NCBI GenBank assembly: GCA_963843385.1
Contig: CAWJJY010000007.1
Coordinates: forward strand, 1,240,001-1,304,000
Reading direction: 5' to 3'
Length of the DNA: 64,000 nucleotides
From: CAVOHU01 sp963843385
GTDB lineage: Bacteria > Acidobacteriota > Vicinamibacteria > Vicinamibacterales > JAKQTR01
Below are positions 1 to 8,296 of this stretch, piece after piece (position 1 is the stretch's first letter; each line of letters begins with the position of its first letter). The notes beneath the pieces are model-generated. The model did not search any database and was not told the DNA's origin. It saw only the letters and a list, made by a program, of their open reading frames with translations. The translations under genes and the position numbers were made by a program.

Positions 1-154
1 GCGACAGGCGCTGCAGGGACGCCCCGACCGCGAGGTCTTCCTGCGGGGCGACGGGGGCGTGACCCTGCAGGAAGTGATCGAGGTCATGGATCGCCTCAAG
101 GACGCGGGCGTCGAGAAGGTCGGCATCGTCTCCCGACTCCCGGAGGAGCGTTAA
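1..154 (+). CDS. tolR: ExbD/TolR family protein, C-terminal end (partial)
   Basis: Only the last 50 codons lie in the window; the gene begins upstream and ends at TAA 152-154. The visible tail reads as the periplasmic domain of ExbD/TolR, with a run like 'LKDAGVEKVGIV' near the end, which is typical of that family. In known systems TolR works with TolQ as the proton-driven motor of the Tol-Pal complex in the inner membrane. The next genes are a TonB/TolA-like protein, TolB and Pal, so TolR is more likely than ExbD. TolQ would be expected just upstream, outside the window. Confidence 0.85.
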   Translation, partial: RQALQGRPDREVFLRGDGGVTLQEVIEVMDRLKDAGVEKVGIVSRLPEER

Positions 155-156
155 GG

Positions 157-945
157 GTGGATGCGGTCACCGCCGTCCTGGTCGAGCGCTCGCAGGCGGG
201 CCGTGGTCTGCCGAGGATGCTCACCGTGTCGACCCTGGCACACGTCCTGCTGTTCGGGGCGATGGTGATCGTGCCGGCGATCTGGGGGACCCGGCACGGC
301 CAGGACGAACGCACCATCATGACGATCAGCCTCGGCAGCGCGCCCGGCCCTCGCGCCGGAGGCATGGCACTGGAAGGCCGGCCACCGAGCCGGGAGCCTG
401 CACCGCCGGCGGAGACGAAGCGCCCGGCGGCCGCCAGGCCTGAGCCGCGCAAGCCGGCGATGGTCCTGCCGACGCCGAATGCCAAGGCTGTGCGCAAGCC
501 CGCCTCGACGACGATCGAGCCCGCCGAGAAACCGGAGCGCGCGGCCCCGCGCGAGACCGTCCCGTTCGGGGCCCAGGCCACCGGGCCCGACAATCCGGCG
601 CGGGGCATGGGGTTTGGCGGCCTGTCGACCGGCGGGATGGGAGGCGCGGGCGGGTACCTCGAGATCTCCAACTTCTGCTGTCCCGAGTACCTCGACGCCA
701 TGCTCCAGGTCGTGCAGCGGAACTGGAGCGCCAAGCAGGGCCTCGCGGGCGAGACGCTGCTGAAATTCCAGATCCTGCGCGACGGCCGGATCACCAATAT
801 CGAGCTCGAGCAATCGAGCGGCTACGCCCCGCTCGATCTCACCGCGCAACGCGCCCTGTTCATGACGCAGCGGGTTCAGCCGTTGCCCGCGGCGTTTCCA
901 GACAGACAACTGACGATCCACCTTCGCTTCGAGTATCACCGGTGA
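157..945 (+). CDS. TonB/TolA-like energy-transducing protein
   Basis: A 262-residue protein starting at GTG 157, with a GGAGGAG ribosome-binding site about eight bases upstream, inside the end of the tolR gene. One membrane helix (about residues 20-42) is followed by a Pro/Ala/Arg-rich periplasmic linker (about 60-150) and a C-terminal TonB-like domain (about 165-262) with the 'GRITNIELEQSSGYAPLD' pattern typical of TonB boxes. Lying between tolR and tolB, it probably takes the TolA role: carrying energy from the TolQR motor across the periplasm to TolB/Pal. Its fold label would be TonB C-terminal family. It overlaps the tolB start by four bases if tolB uses GTG 942. Confidence 0.85.
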   Translation: MDAVTAVLVERSQAGRGLPRMLTVSTLAHVLLFGAMVIVPAIWGTRHGQDERTIMTISLGSAPGPRAGGMALEGRPPSREPAPPAETKRPAAARPEPRKPAMVLPTPNAKAVRKPASTTIEPAEKPERAAPRETVPFGAQATGPDNPARGMGFGGLSTGGMGGAGGYLEISNFCCPEYLDAMLQVVQRNWSAKQGLAGETLLKFQILRDGRITNIELEQSSGYAPLDLTAQRALFMTQRVQPLPAAFPDRQLTIHLRFEYHR

Positions 946-2321
946 CGATGCGCGATCGCGTTCTCTCAACGTGCGGCGTGCTGGGTGTGGTGGGCGTGCT
1001 GGTCGCTGCCGGGTCGGCACGGCCGCCGGCCGCCGATCCCCCGCTCCAGCAGCAGCAGTCCGAGATCATTCTCAGCCTGTCGGGCGAACCCGGCGCGCGC
1101 CCGCGCTACGCGGTGCCGGATTTCCTGGTCCGGGGCAGCGATGCGGCCCTCTCCGACGCCGCCCGGACCATCGGGAGCGTGTTGTGGGACGACCTCGCCT
1201 TCGAGCGCGAGTTCTACATGGTCCCGCGCGATACCTACAAGACGATCCCCGTGCCCGCCTCACTCACCGACATCGCCTTCGACCGCTGGCGGGAGATCGG
1301 GGCCGACGGCCTCGTCACGGGCACGGTCGAGCGGACCTCGCCCACCACGTTCCGGGTCGAGATGCGGCTGTACGACGTCAAGACCCGGCGTTCGGTGATG
1401 GCGCGGGAGTACACCGGGTCGACCAACAATCCCCGCGCGTACGCCCACTCGGCAGCCGACGACATTCACCAGCAGCAGCGGGCGTTGCGCGGCGTGGCGC
1501 GGACCAAGCTGGCCTTCGCATCGGATCGCGACCTGGAGCGCGTCAGCGGAACCGTCCAGAACAGGGAAGCGAAGGAGATCTACGTGTCGGACTACGACGG
1601 CGCGAACCAGGCCCGGGTCACCGTGACCCGCAAGCTGAACATGACGCCCAGCTGGTCGCCCGACGGGCGTGCCATCGCCTACACGTCCTTCCGCCGCGAC
1701 TACCCGGACATCTTCGTGTCGCTCATCTACCAGGGCACCCTGGAGAACCCGACCGCAGGCAAGTTCCAGAACTGGCTTCCGGCCTGGTCGCCCGACGGCA
1801 CGCGGATCTGCTTCACGTCCAACCGCGACGGCAACGCCGAGCTGTACGTCATGAACCGCGACGGGTCCGGCATCCGCCGCCTGACGGCCAACCCGGCCAT
1901 CGACACCACGCCGACCTGGTCGCCGAGCGGCACCCAGATCGCGTTCACGTCGGATCGGTCGGGCTCGCCGCAGATCTACATCATCGACGCCGACGGCCTG
2001 AACACGGTGAAGGCCACCTCGGAATCGTACTGCGATCGCCCGACGTGGTCCCCCGCCCCGTTCAATGAGATTGCCTATTGTTCGAGGACCGGGCGGGGCT
2101 ACGATATCAAGATCTACGATCTGGCCACCGGTGAGCGGCGCCAGATCACGTTCGGGGAAGGCTCCAACGAAAGTCCGGCCTACGCCCCGAACGGCCGGCA
2201 CGTGGCGTTCACCTCGACGCGAAGCGGAAAGACCCAGGTCTACGTGATCGGCCGCGACGGCCAGGACCTCAAGCAGATCACCCGGGTCGGCAACAACTAC
2301 ACGCCGGACTGGTCGAAGTAG
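942..2321 (+). CDS. tolB: Tol-Pal system periplasmic propeller protein TolB
   Basis: A 459-residue secreted protein. The N-terminus has a signal peptide (hydrophobic stretch around residues 10-25). An alpha/beta N-terminal TolB domain (about 45-180) precedes five or six PD40/WD40-like blades with recurring 'PSWSPDGRAIAYTS' and 'TPTWSPSGTQIAFTSDR' motifs. TolB binds Pal and TolA-type proteins in the periplasm and helps outer-membrane constriction at division. GTG 942 overlaps the upstream stop (GTGA); ATG 948 is the alternative start. Pal follows 17 bases downstream, so tolR-tolA-tolB-pal-cpoB form one operon. Confidence 0.95.
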   Translation: MTMRDRVLSTCGVLGVVGVLVAAGSARPPAADPPLQQQQSEIILSLSGEPGARPRYAVPDFLVRGSDAALSDAARTIGSVLWDDLAFEREFYMVPRDTYKTIPVPASLTDIAFDRWREIGADGLVTGTVERTSPTTFRVEMRLYDVKTRRSVMAREYTGSTNNPRAYAHSAADDIHQQQRALRGVARTKLAFASDRDLERVSGTVQNREAKEIYVSDYDGANQARVTVTRKLNMTPSWSPDGRAIAYTSFRRDYPDIFVSLIYQGTLENPTAGKFQNWLPAWSPDGTRICFTSNRDGNAELYVMNRDGSGIRRLTANPAIDTTPTWSPSGTQIAFTSDRSGSPQIYIIDADGLNTVKATSESYCDRPTWSPAPFNEIAYCSRTGRGYDIKIYDLATGERRQITFGEGSNESPAYAPNGRHVAFTSTRSGKTQVYVIGRDGQDLKQITRVGNNYTPDWSK

Positions 2322-2338
2322 AGGTGAGGAGAGACACG

Positions 2339-2950
2339 ATGAGGAGTCGAGCAATCATGCGGATGGTGTGGGTGGCGGTCACCGTGGCGGGAGCTGTCAC
2401 GATCGCCGGGTGCGGGTCCAAGAAGCCGCCGGTTGCGAGGCCCGTGGCGCCGCCCTCCGCCGTCGCCATCCCCGACCAGGTGCCCGTGACGCCCGCTGCC
2501 CCGCCGCCTCCTGTATCCGAACCGGCGGCGCCGGAGACTCCGGCCGCCCGGCCCGACATGACGGTCAAGGACGATCCGCTGGCCACGCGGTCGATCGACG
2601 ATGTGAACCGCGAATCGCCTCTCCAACCCGCGTACTTCGTGTTTGACAGCGCCGAATTGTCGGCCGAGGCGCGCTCCGCCCTGGATGCCGATGCGGCGAT
2701 CCTCAAGAAGTACCCGACCTGGGTGGTCACCATCGAAGGTCACTGCGACGAACGCGGCACGGCCGAGTACAACCTCGCGCTCGGTGAGCGCCGCGCCGTG
2801 GCCGCGCAGGCCTACCTCGTTTCTCTCGCCATCGCGCCGTCACGGTTGCGCACCGTGAGCTATGGCAAGGAGTTCCCGTTCGATCCCGCGTCCAACGAAG
2901 CCGCGTGGGCCAAGAACCGGCGCGCGCACTTCGTGCTGACGGCCAAGTAG
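2339..2950 (+). CDS. pal: Peptidoglycan-associated lipoprotein Pal
   Basis: A lipoprotein of 203 residues with a lipobox (IAGC) following a short signal sequence, a Pro/Ala-rich linker, and a C-terminal OmpA-like peptidoglycan-binding domain. The domain shows 'VFDSAELS', 'EGHCDERGTAEYNLALGERRA' and 'NRRAHFVL', the Pal signature. Pal anchors the outer membrane to the cell wall and is positioned by TolB. ATG 2339 is preferred because AGGAGAG lies six bases upstream; GTG 2324 and ATG 2357 are possible. Confidence 0.95.
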   Translation: MRSRAIMRMVWVAVTVAGAVTIAGCGSKKPPVARPVAPPSAVAIPDQVPVTPAAPPPPVSEPAAPETPAARPDMTVKDDPLATRSIDDVNRESPLQPAYFVFDSAELSAEARSALDADAAILKKYPTWVVTIEGHCDERGTAEYNLALGERRAVAAQAYLVSLAIAPSRLRTVSYGKEFPFDPASNEAAWAKNRRAHFVLTAK

Positions 2951-2991
2951 CGGCGAGAACCATCAACGGCACTTTTTCCGGGTTGAGACTT

Positions 2992-3834
2992 ATGGTGCGA
3001 CGAGCAAGCGCGATTGGAATGGTGGTCCTGGCGTTGGCCCTCTCGGGCACGGTGCCGATGGCGGCCGCCGACAAGGAACACCGGCAGATGATGGCGGACA
3101 TCCGCATGCTGCAGGAGCAGAACCAGCAGTTGCAGCTTCAGCTGGCGACCCTGGTCGACGCCCTGCGGGCGGTCTCGGCGAAACTGGACGACCAGGCGGG
3201 CGTCACCCGCAAGGCGTTCGCCGATCAGCACCTGGCGGTCGACAACCTCGGCACCGATCTGCGCGTCGTGCGCGAGAAGGTGGACGAGACCAACGTGCGG
3301 CTGACCTCGCTGTCGCAGGAGGTCGAGGCGCTGCGCGTGGCGGTGCCGGCGACCACCAGCCCGGCTCCGGCCGGCACGCCCGATGCCGGGGCGTCGGGCA
3401 CTCCCCAGGGTGCGCCGACCCTGCCCGCCCCGCCGGTCAACCCGGGGGTGTCGCCGCAGCGCATGTTCGAATCGGCACGGGCTGACTACTACGCCGGGCA
3501 ATGGACGCTCGCGATCCAGGGCTTCGAGTCCTACATGAAGACGTTCCCGAAGTCCGACGTCGCCGACGACGCGCAGTTCTATATCGGCGAGACGTATTAC
3601 AGCGCCGGGAAATTCAGGGAGGCCGTCACGGCCTACGATCGGCTCATCGCGAACTACCCGGCCAGCAACACGCTGCCCGACGCGTACTACAAGCGCGGGC
3701 TTGCGCTGAACTCGCTCGGCCAGGTCCCGCAAGCCCGGGAATCGTTCGAGTACGTGACGAAGAACTTCCCGGACAGCGATGCGGGCCGGCTGGCCAGGCA
3801 GGCACTGGATCGATTGAATCGAATCGGACGCTAG
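2992..3834 (+). CDS. cpoB: Cell division coordinator CpoB (YbgF-like)
   Basis: A 280-residue periplasmic protein with a signal peptide ending near 'MAAA', a Gln-rich coiled coil (about residues 25-70) as in the YbgF trimerisation region, a Pro/Ala-rich linker, and C-terminal TPR repeats (about 165-280; 'SARADYYAGQWTLAIQGF', 'AQFYIGETYYSAGKFREAV'). In E. coli CpoB links Tol-Pal to peptidoglycan synthesis at the septum. An upstream in-frame start would overlap pal by 46 bases; ATG 2992 directly precedes the signal peptide and is chosen. It is the last Tol-Pal gene of the operon. Confidence 0.92.
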   Translation: MVRRASAIGMVVLALALSGTVPMAAADKEHRQMMADIRMLQEQNQQLQLQLATLVDALRAVSAKLDDQAGVTRKAFADQHLAVDNLGTDLRVVREKVDETNVRLTSLSQEVEALRVAVPATTSPAPAGTPDAGASGTPQGAPTLPAPPVNPGVSPQRMFESARADYYAGQWTLAIQGFESYMKTFPKSDVADDAQFYIGETYYSAGKFREAVTAYDRLIANYPASNTLPDAYYKRGLALNSLGQVPQARESFEYVTKNFPDSDAGRLARQALDRLNRIGR

Positions 3835-3849
3835 ACCGGATCAGGATCG

Positions 3850-3884
3850 GAGGCCGGGGTGCACGCCGTCCGGGCGCCGGCCTC
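3850..3884 (+). other. Inverted repeat after cpoB
   Basis: An 8-bp perfect inverted repeat (GAGGCCGG 3850-3857 and CCGGCCTC 3877-3884) with a 19-base loop lies in the 126-base gap between cpoB and ssb. No T-run follows, so a role as attenuator or processing signal is only a guess. Confidence 0.3.
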
Positions 3885-3960
3885 GTGATGACATCTGCTG
3901 CCCGGCGTCGGGGATGGCTGCCCCGGGCCGAAGGCGCGCGGACCACGAAAGGATCGCGAC

Positions 3961-4398
3961 ATGGCGAGCTTCAACAAGATCATCCTCGTCGGAAACCTCG
4001 GACGCGATGCGGAGCTGCGGTACACGCCGGCCGGCAAGCCGGTGGCCACGGTCAGCATCGCGATTGACGATCCCTTCGTGAAAGACGAGGCGACGGGCCG
4101 TCCCGTGACCGAATGGTATCGGGTCAAGATCTGGGGCAAGCAGGCCGAGACCCTCAAGAGCTACCTGGTGAAGGGCAAGCAGGTTTACGTCGAAGGCCGC
4201 CTGTCGATCCAGCGGTGGAACGGCCGCGAAGGCGACAAGCGGTATACGCCTGAGGTGTCCGCTGATCGCGTCCAGTTGCTCGGGAGCCCGGGCGGCGGCG
4301 CGGCCCGGCCGGCGGCGGCGGCGGTGGATCGCGAGGCAACGCCGCCCGATGAACTGGGACAGGAACCGGAAGTCACCGACGACGACATTCCGTTCTAG
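3961..4398 (+). CDS. ssb: Single-stranded DNA-binding protein
   Basis: A 145-residue protein with an N-terminal OB fold ('NKIILVGNLGRDAELRYTPAG', 'TEWYRVKIWGKQAE', 'GKQVYVEGRL') and the acidic C-terminal tip DDDIPF, which in known SSBs recruits replication and repair partners. It binds and protects single-stranded DNA as a tetramer. The length is slightly short for the family because the Gly/Ala linker is short. It follows cpoB after a 126-base gap and ends in a hairpin facing the convergent cupin gene. Confidence 0.97.
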   Translation: MASFNKIILVGNLGRDAELRYTPAGKPVATVSIAIDDPFVKDEATGRPVTEWYRVKIWGKQAETLKSYLVKGKQVYVEGRLSIQRWNGREGDKRYTPEVSADRVQLLGSPGGGAARPAAAAVDREATPPDELGQEPEVTDDDIPF

Positions 4399-4414
4399 AT
4401 CGACGAGGCGGCCA

Positions 4415-4441
4415 GGCTGGCAGGCGGCGACCCTGCCAGCC
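4415..4441. terminator. Candidate bidirectional terminator hairpin
   Basis: A perfect 10-bp inverted repeat (GGCTGGCAGG 4415-4424, CCTGCCAGCC 4432-4441) with a 7-base loop, between the convergent ssb and cupin genes. A second one (CGCGAGCCG 4450-4458 / CGGCTCGCG 4473-4481) follows. Neither has a clear T-run, so intrinsic termination is uncertain. Confidence 0.5.
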
Positions 4442-4488
4442 GTGTGCCGCGCGAGCCGCCGCCTCGCTTCGCCGGCTCGCGGCCCGGC

Positions 4489-4857
4489 CTACGTCGTTTC
4501 CCGGCCGTACCGATCTTCGAGCCTGACCACATCGTCCACTTCAGGGGTGGACACCTCGAAGATGTCGGAGTCCTCGAGCGCGGTCATCCGGTGGATCGTG
4601 CCGGACGGCACATGGATGCGCTCGCCCGGCAGCATCTCCCGGCCGACCAGCCCCTCCCCTTCCTGGATCTCGAAGAGCAGCTTCCCCGAGTACAGCAGGA
4701 TCGTCTCGACCTTCCGGTTGTGATACTGCAGGCTCAAGGCGTGACCTGCGGTCACGTGGATGACTTTTCCGACGTACTTGTCCGTCCTGGCCCACCACAG
4801 CTCGTAGCCCCACGGCTTGTCGACCCGCAGCACGCCGGGCTTGGCTTCAACCGTCAC
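4489..4857 (-). CDS. Cupin-domain protein, mannose-6-phosphate isomerase type II-like
   Basis: A 122-residue single-domain cupin. The sequence 'KPWGYELWW' then 'HVTAGHALSLQYHNRKVETI' and 'PGERIHVPSGTIHRMTA' matches the C-terminal isomerase domain of bifunctional ManC/type II phosphomannose isomerases, with the metal-binding His/Glu residues kept. There is no nucleotidyltransferase half. The GTG start at 4857 overlaps the ptsI stop (GTGA), so it is probably translationally coupled to the PTS genes. The exact sugar substrate cannot be told from sequence; it may be a sugar-phosphate isomerase or a binding cupin. Confidence 0.75.
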   Translation of the reverse strand: MTVEAKPGVLRVDKPWGYELWWARTDKYVGKVIHVTAGHALSLQYHNRKVETILLYSGKLLFEIQEGEGLVGREMLPGERIHVPSGTIHRMTALEDSDIFEVSTPEVDDVVRLEDRYGRETT

Positions 4858-6659
4858 GGTTCTCTCCTTGGCAGCGCCGTCGCAGCCGCCCCGATCGGCG
4901 GGAGCAGGGCGTGCCCCAGTGTCCAGCTTACGTACGCCTCGACGTCCCGCGTGGTCCGCAGCCGCAGCGAGGCGGCGGCCGCCTTGCGCAGGTCGGCGAC
5001 GCGAATGCCCCTCATCATCTGGCGGGCCCTGGGAATCGCCGCCGGATACATGCTGAACTCCCTCACGCCGAGGCCGAGCAGCAGCAGCATCGCGAGCGGA
5101 TCCGAGGCCATCTCCCCGCAGACCGATACCGGGCGCCCGCGCCGGCCAGCGGCCCTCACCACGTGCCGAATCACCCGGAGGATCGCGGGATGCATCGGCT
5201 CGTACGACCCGGCGACGCGGATGTCGGTCCTGTCCACGGCCAGGCAGTATTGAATCAGGTCGTTGGTGCCGATGCTGAAAAAGTCCGCCTCGTCCGCCAG
5301 CACGTCGATCGTAAGCGCGGCCGACGGCACTTCGATCATGATGCCGACCTCGATGACCGGCAACTCCGGCTCCGGCTCCCGCTCGCGGAGCTGCTCGACG
5401 ACTGTTCGGAGCATCGATCGGGCCGCCCGCAATTCGTCCACCGACGAGACGAACGGGAACAGGATGCGCAGCCGGCCGTACCTCGCGGCGCGCGCGAGCG
5501 CCCGCAGTTGCGCCCTGAAGATCTCGGCCTGGCGCAGGCTCAGCCGGATGCCGCGCAGCCCCATGGGCCCCCGGGACAACCCGCCGTCGATGCCGGAGAC
5601 TGCCGCATCCTGTCCCTCTGCCGGGCCGGCCGCCTGGACTTCGTCGAGATCGAACGTGCGAATCGTCACGGGCAGCGGAGCCATCCGCTCGACGATGTCG
5701 CGGTAGGCGGCGTACTGGGCGTCTTCGCTGAAGTCGAGAACCGGCTGCCCCCCGAGCAGGAACTCCGATCGGAAGAGGCCGACGCCGGAAGCCCCCTGCG
5801 CCCTGGCGAATTCGAGGTCATCCGGGAGTTCGACGTTCGCTTCGATCTGGACCCGAACCCCGTCCAGCGTGGTGACCGGCGAACTCTGATCGGCGGGCGG
5901 CGCCAGGCTCACCGAGGTCCGCCCGGCCGATAGCGCCTTCAGATCGCCCATGACCTCGTCGGTCGGGTCGAGGACGACTTCCCCGGTGGTGCCATCCACC
6001 GCGACGATCGAACCGGGCGTGAACCGGGAGGTGGCGGCCCCGAGGCCCACGACCGCCGGGATCTTGAGCGAGCGGGCGATGATGGCGGTGTGGAAGGTCC
6101 GGCTGCCGGTGCCGACGACCAGCGCGAGGACGCGCTGCCGATCGAGCTGGCCGGCCACCGAGGGCGCGAGATCGTCGGCGATGAGGACGCTCGGCTGATC
6201 GAGGTTGGCCAGCAGGTCGCGTGCCTCGTTCCGGCCGGGGTGGAGGTTCATGCTGAGCCGGCCGACGACGTCCGCAATGTCTCCGCGCCGCTCGCGGAGA
6301 TACGGATCCTCGACGTCCCGGAAGACCTCAGCCACCTCGTCGAACGCCCGCTGCACCGCCCACTCGGCGTTGACGTGATCCTCTCCGATGATGGCGGCGG
6401 CCCTCGGAACGATGAGCGGGTCGTCCAGCATCAGGATCTGGACTTCGAACAGGCGCCCGAGCTCGGCCCCTCCGCTGCGCGTGACGCGCGACCTGATGTC
6501 GCGCAGCTGCCGGCGCGAGGCTTCGCGCGCCGCATCGAGCCGCGCACCCTCGCGCCCCACCCGGTCCGGGGAAATGGTGTAGCGCAGCGCCAGAGGGTGC
6601 TGCATCAGCAGCGCTGCCGGCCCGGACGCCAGCCCGCCCGACACCCCGATGCCCGTCAT
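4854..6659 (-). CDS. ptsI: Phosphoenolpyruvate-protein phosphotransferase (PTS enzyme I)
   Basis: A 601-residue enzyme I, which takes phosphate from PEP and passes it to HPr. It has an N-terminal HPr-binding domain, the phosphohistidine swivelling domain with the motif 'GSRTFHTAIIARSLKIPAVVG' (active His about residue 190), and a C-terminal PEP-binding TIM barrel ('FRSEFLL', 'GIMIEVPSAAL', 'FSIGTNDLIQY', 'VCGEMASDP'). The usual GGRTSH reads GSRTFH here, a mild change beside the active His. ATG 6659 overlaps the ptsH stop (ATGA) and is preferred to ATG 6668. Confidence 0.95.
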   Translation of the reverse strand: MTGIGVSGGLASGPAALLMQHPLALRYTISPDRVGREGARLDAAREASRRQLRDIRSRVTRSGGAELGRLFEVQILMLDDPLIVPRAAAIIGEDHVNAEWAVQRAFDEVAEVFRDVEDPYLRERRGDIADVVGRLSMNLHPGRNEARDLLANLDQPSVLIADDLAPSVAGQLDRQRVLALVVGTGSRTFHTAIIARSLKIPAVVGLGAATSRFTPGSIVAVDGTTGEVVLDPTDEVMGDLKALSAGRTSVSLAPPADQSSPVTTLDGVRVQIEANVELPDDLEFARAQGASGVGLFRSEFLLGGQPVLDFSEDAQYAAYRDIVERMAPLPVTIRTFDLDEVQAAGPAEGQDAAVSGIDGGLSRGPMGLRGIRLSLRQAEIFRAQLRALARAARYGRLRILFPFVSSVDELRAARSMLRTVVEQLREREPEPELPVIEVGIMIEVPSAALTIDVLADEADFFSIGTNDLIQYCLAVDRTDIRVAGSYEPMHPAILRVIRHVVRAAGRRGRPVSVCGEMASDPLAMLLLLGLGVREFSMYPAAIPRARQMMRGIRVADLRKAAAASLRLRTTRDVEAYVSWTLGHALLPPIGAAATALPRREP

Positions 6660-6934
6660 GCGCTCCACGTGCCCTCACCAAACCCCGACTCGACCAGCCG
6701 GCAGAGGGTCTCGACGGCTTCGCGCTCGTCGCGGCCCGTGGCGGCGATGGTGATCGGTGTGCCCCGCGACGCGGACAGCAGGAGAATGCCCAGGATGCTC
6801 TTCCCGTCCATGACCCGGCCGCCGTTCGCCACGGTGATGTGCGACTCGAAGGCGGTGGCCGCATGCACGAACTTGGCGGCGGCCCGGGCGTGCAGGCCCA
6901 GCGGGTTCCGGACTTCGATCGATTTCGATTCCAT
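6656..6934 (-). CDS. ptsH: Phosphocarrier protein HPr
   Basis: A 92-residue HPr. Counting from ATG 6934, the phosphorylated histidine falls exactly at residue 15 (motif PLGLHARAA) and the regulatory serine exactly at residue 46 (DGKSILGILLL). The first receives phosphate from enzyme I; the second is the target of HPr kinase, whose gene lies three genes upstream. An upstream in-frame ATG at 6955 would overlap the EIIA gene and disturb this numbering, so 6934 is chosen. It starts one base after the EIIA stop. Confidence 0.95.
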   Translation of the reverse strand: MESKSIEVRNPLGLHARAAAKFVHAATAFESHITVANGGRVMDGKSILGILLLSASRGTPITIAATGRDEREAVETLCRLVESGFGEGTWSA

Positions 6935-6935
6935 C

Positions 6936-7346
6936 TCAGCCCTTCGCCTCGCCATGGAGCAGGTCGGAGGCGACCCAGATGGCGTTCCGGCCGTGCTCGC
7001 GCATCTCTCGCGCGACGCCGAGCAGGTCCTGGGAGCTCTTGAGGCTGGTCAGCTTGATCAGCATCGGCAGGTTCACGCCCGTGATCACCTCGACCTTGTT
7101 CGGCTCGAGGAACGTCATTCCCAGGTTTGCAGGCGTTCCGCCGAACATGTCGGTCAGGACGAGCACGCCGCTTGTCCCCTGCACGCGCGCGATGGCCTGG
7201 CGAATCTCCTCGCGGGCGTCGTCGGCATCGTCGTGCCAGCCGATCGACACCGCGGCGAATTGCGGCAGGTCACCGACGATGGCCTCGGCCGCGTTCAGCA
7301 GCTCGGTGGCCAGCTGGCCGTGTGTGACGACCACCACTCCAATCAC
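6936..7346 (-). CDS. PTS mannose-family EIIA component
   Basis: A 136-residue EIIA-Man domain protein. The active histidine is in 'VVVVTHGQLA' (His9), and 'LTDMFGGTPAN' is the second family signature. It would accept phosphate from HPr. No EIIB, EIIC or EIID gene is in the window, so this domain more likely acts as a phosphorylation-state signal than in sugar uptake. The GTG start at 7346 is supported by AGGAGGGA seven bases upstream; longer in-frame starts would read into rapZ. Confidence 0.92.
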   Translation of the reverse strand: MIGVVVVTHGQLATELLNAAEAIVGDLPQFAAVSIGWHDDADDAREEIRQAIARVQGTSGVLVLTDMFGGTPANLGMTFLEPNKVEVITGVNLPMLIKLTSLKSSQDLLGVAREMREHGRNAIWVASDLLHGEAKG

Positions 7347-7381
7347 AGGGCGTCCCTCCTCTTCTCCGGTTTCCGGGCGTG

Positions 7382-8296
7382 TCACCCGACAGGCCCGAGG
7401 TCGCGGTGACGCACCCTGACCAGTACGCCGGCCGGCACGGAGAGCACGCGCCGCATCGCCTCGGCCACGTACACGGACCGATGGTGTCCTCCGGTGCACC
7501 CGATTGACACCGTAAGGTAGCTCTTTCCCTCCTCGACGTAGCGCGGGATGAGGTAGCCGAGCAGGGACACGAATTCGTCGACCGCGAGGGAGGTCTCGGC
7601 GTGCGACTCCATGAACTGCGCAACCTGCGCGTCCTTGCCGGTCAGCGCCCGCAGCCCGCGCACGAAATGGGGATTCGGCAGGAAACGCACGTCGAAGACC
7701 AGGTCCGACTCCAGCGGCAGGCCATGTTTGAATCCGAAGCTCAGGATGGTCACCAGCATGCGCCGGCCCTGGCTGTCCCCGCGCGACATCTCGGTGAAGA
7801 CATCACGCAGTTCGTGCACGGTCAGGCGGCTGGTGTCGACGATCTGATCCGCCATGCGGCGGATCGGCGCGAGCAGGCGGCGCTCTTCCCGGATGCCGTC
7901 CCGAATCGGGCGATTGGCCGCCAGGGGATGAGGCCGCCGCGTTTCGCTGAAGCGACGGACGAGCGCCGCGTCCCCCGCCTCGAGGAAGATCACGGTCGGC
8001 CTGCCCGAGCGGTGCCTGCGCAGTTTCCGCAGCACCGCCGGGAACCGGGACAGGAAGGCCCCCTCTCGGACATCCACGACGATGGCAATCTTCTCGAAGT
8101 CGGAGCCCGCGCGGCCTGCCAGTTCCGCCAGCGCCGGGATCAGCGTCGCGGGCAGGTTGTCGACGCAGAAGTAGCCCAGGTCCTCGAGCGCCCGGATCGC
8201 CTGCGACTTGCCGGCGCCGGACAGACCCGTCAGGATGACGAATCGCTCGAGCTTGGGGATCTTCGACTCTCCGCGCGGCGCCCGCGGTGGCCTCAT
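7382..8296 (-). CDS. rapZ: RNase adapter protein RapZ (P-loop nucleotide-binding)
   Basis: A 304-residue YvcJ/RapZ family protein with Walker A GLSGAGKS at residues 24-31, 'FCVDNLPATLIP', and the C-terminal 'GCTGGHHRSVYVAE' signature. In E. coli RapZ binds small RNAs and directs RNase E at glmS regulators; in other phyla its role is less clear. The ATG at 8296 overlaps the hprK stop (ATGA), so the two are coupled. The gene order rpoN-hpf-hprK-rapZ-EIIA-ptsH is a conserved neighbourhood in several Gram-negative phyla. Confidence 0.93.
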   Translation of the reverse strand: MRPPRAPRGESKIPKLERFVILTGLSGAGKSQAIRALEDLGYFCVDNLPATLIPALAELAGRAGSDFEKIAIVVDVREGAFLSRFPAVLRKLRRHRSGRPTVIFLEAGDAALVRRFSETRRPHPLAANRPIRDGIREERRLLAPIRRMADQIVDTSRLTVHELRDVFTEMSRGDSQGRRMLVTILSFGFKHGLPLESDLVFDVRFLPNPHFVRGLRALTGKDAQVAQFMESHAETSLAVDEFVSLLGYLIPRYVEEGKSYLTVSIGCTGGHHRSVYVAEAMRRVLSVPAGVLVRVRHRDLGPVG